A stretch of DNA of 64,000 bases. Origin: Io17-Chloro-G2 sp965226915 (GTDB lineage Bacteria; Chloroflexota; Dehalococcoidia; Lucifugimonadales; UBA3495). Under the pieces are notes generated by a model that had not been told where the DNA came from, ran no database searches, and saw nothing but the letters and a program-made list of their open reading frames with translations. This document shows, piece by piece, positions 61,399 through 64,000 of this stretch. A program made the position numbers and the translations under genes. The DNA lies in the NCBI GenBank assembly GCA_965226915.1, contig CBDDEJ010000007.1, positions 363,621 through 427,620 on the forward strand, in the 5' to 3' direction. The stretch's first letter is position 1. Each line of letters starts with the position of its first letter.

Positions 61399-62248
61399 CC
61401 ATCTCCTCGGGAAGGGTTTGCCGGACTTGCTGGTCCGGCGCCTCTGCTGGGCCGGTCTTTGGAGGCCACAGCGGGAATAACGGTCCCCACCCGGTCACAA
61501 AATATTGTATTCCTATCCCGATCACGTTTGAAACGATCCAATACATGGAAAGTCCACTGGGAAACTGAAGGGAGAAAAACCCGATCATCAGGGGCATCAT
61601 CCACAGCATCATGGTCTGGTTCGATTGCTGCTTCGGATCCGCAGACGGCATGATGGTCATCTTTTGCTGGACCCAGGTGGACACAAAAACCAGAACCGGA
61701 ATGATTATGGGAGACGGGTCGGGAACCGAGAGGTCCATCCACAAAAAATGTGGATTCATGGGGGCGGCGGCGAAGGCCACGGAGAACGGCGCTACGGGGT
61801 ATATTTTCTCTGCCAGCCCCACCAGCTTGTCAGGGGTGCTGAACAGGGTTTGTATCAACACCCGGAACAAACCGAAGAGGATGGGCATCTGGATCACCAT
61901 GGGTCCCAAACATCCGATGGGGTTGACTCCAGACTCCCGGTAGATGCGCATGGTCTCTTGAGAAACCCGGGCCCGGTCGCTTTTATAGCGCTCTTGAACT
62001 TCCTTCACCCTGGGTTGAAGGCTGCTCATCGCCCGCATCTGCTTGACTTGCTTGATGGTGAGCGGCATCGTCAAAAGCCTGATCGTAATGGTCAGCAGGA
62101 TGATAGCCACGCCCATCTGATTGCCGCTCAAGACGTAGAGCAGCATCAGCATATTTAGCGTTGGGCGGATGATGAGCTCATTCCACGGGTTCCACCCCGC
62201 CAACACCAAATCGCCAATCAAGAACGCCGTCAGCCCGGTAGGCTCCAA
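61286..62248 (-). CDS. yidC: YidC/Oxa1-family membrane protein insertase
   Basis: The 320-residue insertase has five hydrophobic helices: LLYVLSGNQMGVAIILLTIT (about 37-56), ESGVNPIGCLGPMVIQMPIL FGLFR-type second helix (about 105-130), a periplasmic loop with APMNPHFLWMDLSVPDP, the PIIIPVLVFVSTWVQQKMTI helix and MPLMIGFFSLQFPSGLSMYW (about 220-239). It lacks the large Gram-negative periplasmic domain, fitting a monoderm-like organism. The strongly basic C-terminus (RARRRPRRGRGRN) is a probable ribosome-binding tail and is encoded within the overlap with khpB. Confidence 0.94.
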   Translation of the reverse strand: MEPTGLTAFLIGDLVLAGWNPWNELIIRPTLNMLMLLYVLSGNQMGVAIILLTITIRLLTMPLTIKQVKQMRAMSSLQPRVKEVQERYKSDRARVSQETMRIYRESGVNPIGCLGPMVIQMPILFGLFRVLIQTLFSTPDKLVGLAEKIYPVAPFSVAFAAAPMNPHFLWMDLSVPDPSPIIIPVLVFVSTWVQQKMTIMPSADPKQQSNQTMMLWMMPLMIGFFSLQFPSGLSMYWIVSNVIGIGIQYFVTGWGPLFPLWPPKTGPAEAPDQQVRQTLPEEMDDDARTRNDRPNRRRSNRVSPERARRRPRRGRGRNIK

Positions 62249-62300
62249 AAACGTTACCTCTCCGCGGACCGGTTAAGTTTGGGTTGCATACGGTTAATTA

Positions 62301-63677
62301 TTAGTTGCATACGGGTTCCTCGGTATGGAAGCACCAAATCTGTTTTCGGGAAACCACATCCACCCTGGTCACCGTGCTGTCACTGGCGCTCACAAACACG
62401 GAACTTCCGTTGGCGAAGATCGGCGCCATTATATCCGCGTCCCGGAGCGTAGGTGAATACAAGACACGGCTTAATCCGATGTCCTGTGTGGTGGGGTCCA
62501 GGACTGTGATAGTCCCCTCTTTGCCAGCCACGACCAGTCCGTCGGGCAACATCACGGGCGTGGAAACTATGGGAGAACCCACCTGGTGCTTCCACAACAA
62601 TCTGCCTCCACTGTCTATGGCATATACATTGCCGTCCATCGAAGGAGCGAAAATCGTGCTCCCATCGGTAACGGCGCCCGCCCAAAACCAGTTGCTTCCC
62701 TCAAATTTCCAGCGAAGGCTGCCATCGAGGAGGTTCAAAGAATACAGGTTTTGGTCAAATGAACCAACGATAACCTGATCGCGGAACAGCAGCGGACGGG
62801 CGGCCACCACGCCTTCAGTGGAGAACGTCCATTTCTCTTGACCGCTGTCCAAAAATACGGCGTAGATCGATTTGTCGTGGGAACCAAAATACACCACTCC
62901 GTCGCGCACAACCGGCGTGGACCAGATCTTGCCGCCGGTTGGGCGGCTCCAGATTTCTTCCCCGGTAACGGCGTTGTAGGCATAAAGGTTCCCGTCTTCA
63001 GAGCCCACCAACAACGTGTTTGACCCCCGGTCCAGCGCCGGGGCCGCCACCAACGGAAGCAACTCCGGGTTTTGGCCCCCGGGGCGGCGCCACCCCAATT
63101 TTGACTGCTGTTTGGGGAAGCTTGTAAGCGGGTCAACCGCGTAGAGGTAGCCGTCGGCCTCCACAGAACCGAAAACGGTGGCGTCTCCGGCTAAACCGGC
63201 TTCTTGGGAAAGGGCGGTTTCTCCCAGGGCGTAGACGTAGCCATCTATACCGGAGAGATAGAATCGGCGCCCCCGGATCTCGTAGGACAAACCGGCTTCC
63301 CGCGCCTCAGAATTCAATCCTTCCACCGTCAGAGTGTTCTTTCCGATTACCTTGACGGTATATCGGCCGGAGTTCCTGCCATTGAGAATAACCAGGGCGT
63401 CGCCGGTGACCACGCCTGATTCGGAAAAATCAACGCTGGGAACGGTGAAGCCGTCGCTGTGGACCTCAGTGACCCCATCGGTGCCACTGGTTATCACCAG
63501 CCCTCCAGCCACCAGTGGGGGATTATAGGCGCCCTTCAGTCCGGCGTCACCGCCACCCCGTTGAGGGAGAAAACAACCCGTGGCAATAACCGCGACAATC
63601 CCCATTATCAGGCTGAATCCGATAATCCTATGGCGCTGCGGGCTCACTGTGAGGTATCCAGTGGGCGGAAGATCCAA
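62301..63677 (-). CDS. PQQ-type beta-propeller lipoprotein
   Basis: The 458-residue protein has an N-terminal signal with lipobox (IVAVIATGCF, cysteine about 37). It then has PQQ-like propeller blades: NLYAYNAVTGEEIWSRPTGG, GVVYFGSHDKSIYAVFLDSG, QEKWTFSTEGVVAARPLLF and NVYAIDSGGRLLWKHQVGSP. It resembles BamB-like assembly factors, but in an organism with a short YidC it more likely scaffolds secreted or membrane proteins outside the cell. It lies directly upstream of yidC and overlaps the end of the preceding gene by 34 bases, so the set is probably co-transcribed. Confidence 0.88.
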   Translation of the reverse strand: MDLPPTGYLTVSPQRHRIIGFSLIMGIVAVIATGCFLPQRGGGDAGLKGAYNPPLVAGGLVITSGTDGVTEVHSDGFTVPSVDFSESGVVTGDALVILNGRNSGRYTVKVIGKNTLTVEGLNSEAREAGLSYEIRGRRFYLSGIDGYVYALGETALSQEAGLAGDATVFGSVEADGYLYAVDPLTSFPKQQSKLGWRRPGGQNPELLPLVAAPALDRGSNTLLVGSEDGNLYAYNAVTGEEIWSRPTGGKIWSTPVVRDGVVYFGSHDKSIYAVFLDSGQEKWTFSTEGVVAARPLLFRDQVIVGSFDQNLYSLNLLDGSLRWKFEGSNWFWAGAVTDGSTIFAPSMDGNVYAIDSGGRLLWKHQVGSPIVSTPVMLPDGLVVAGKEGTITVLDPTTQDIGLSRVLYSPTLRDADIMAPIFANGSSVFVSASDSTVTRVDVVSRKQIWCFHTEEPVCN

Positions 63678-64000
63678 TCAGTGCTGGGCGGGCCAAATCC
63701 GTCGTCCTTCATGGCTTTGATCTCACCCTGCTTTGTGACCACGTAGATGGTAACCGCTTCATCACTGAGAATGAACACCGGGGCGCCGTCGGCGTGGGGT
63801 TGAGGCGTTGTACCGTTGGTGCCGCGGACGACTCCCAGGTCATTGCCGACAACAGAAGTGATTGCCAAGTGCTCGCTTTCGATCACCAGGGTCTGGCCAA
63901 CGGAAAATCCGCCGCCGGTAACCGTCAAAGTGGAGTCCGACTCTGTCAATCCGAACTGTTCTGAAATGGAGGCCTGGCTGATTTGGACCGCACCGCTGAC
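63644..64000 (-). CDS. Partial hypothetical beta-rich protein, open at the window edge
   Basis: The C-terminal 118 residues of a gene that begins beyond the right edge. It contains a segment with FSVGQTLVIESEHLAITSVV and VVRGTNGTTPQPHADGAPVF, a pattern seen in repeated beta domains of extracellular or baseplate-like proteins. It ends with TIYVVTKQGEIKAMKDDGFG. A related segment (SGRYTVKVIGKNTLTVEGLN) occurs in the next gene, so the two probably share a role at the cell surface. No start is visible. Confidence 0.65.
   Translation of the reverse strand, partial: VSGAVQISQASISEQFGLTESDSTLTVTGGGFSVGQTLVIESEHLAITSVVGNDLGVVRGTNGTTPQPHADGAPVFILSDEAVTIYVVTKQGEIKAMKDDGFGPPSTDWIFRPLDTSQ

Noticed and set aside
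62301..63677. Calling the PQQ-repeat lipoprotein bamB
   Set aside because: The short YidC suggests no Gram-negative outer membrane, and no other BAM component is seen, so BamB function is not supported.

Overview
The window looks like chromosomal DNA of a free-living, catabolically versatile bacterium. I infer a member of the Chloroflexota (Dehalococcoidia / SAR202-like). The inference rests on gene content: four family III CoA-transferases, four luciferase-like flavin monooxygenases, several SDRs, MFS exporters, an arylsulfotransferase-like protein and Pro/Thr-rich lipoproteins. The sequence is moderately GC-rich, uses ATG, GTG and TTG starts behind clear AGGAG-type sites, and has no tRNA or rRNA gene that I could see. 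No marker gene fixes the taxon.

Layout. 0.2-13.6 kb: MFS exporters, an acyl-CoA synthetase, a frameshifted IS66, a class III aminotransferase, glutaredoxin/thioredoxin-like proteins, a luciferase-like monooxygenase, a desaturase and a Rieske ferredoxin. 13.8-18.6 kb: a minus-strand catabolic run (phosphotriesterase-like hydrolase, Zn-alcohol dehydrogenase, LsrF-like aldolase, LUD protein, FAH-family hydrolase). 19-30.8 kb: a lipoprotein, a gentisate-dioxygenase-like gene with an amber codon, two tandem CoA-transferase paralogues, a monooxygenase, a frameshifted inositol-phosphate synthase, another CoA-transferase pair and an SDR. 30.9-40.7 kb: a decayed mobile island bracketed by a 55-bp perfect direct repeat, holding three tyrosine-recombinase remnants, an IS701-type element, an IS66 element, small MITE-like elements, a Tat-leader GMC oxidoreductase broken by one of them, and lipoproteins. 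40.6-54 kb: accessory metabolism with several one-base frameshifts. 55.5-64 kb: a housekeeping minus-strand block (PQQ-repeat proteins, yidC, khpB, purF, purM, purH, glycosyltransferase).

Main observations. (1) Two thiol-redox genes carry in-frame TGA at the position of the catalytic cysteine: a rhodanese (40636-41010) and an FrnE/DsbA-like protein (49044-49664). Each is followed at the right distance by a hairpin of bacterial SECIS type, so they are candidate selenoproteins. (2) Three kinds of element all sit in CTAG duplications: four 179-bp elements, two 153-bp elements and one IS701. At the four interrupted genes where both flanks can be read, deleting the element and keeping one CTAG rejoins the interrupted reading frame. 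At one of these (the monooxygenase at 7.7-8.2 kb) the retained CTAG itself supplies a stop. (3) The rhodanese 3' end looks like the integration site of the island. (4) Single-base deletions cluster between 25 and 46 kb, so decay and assembly error must be separated there.
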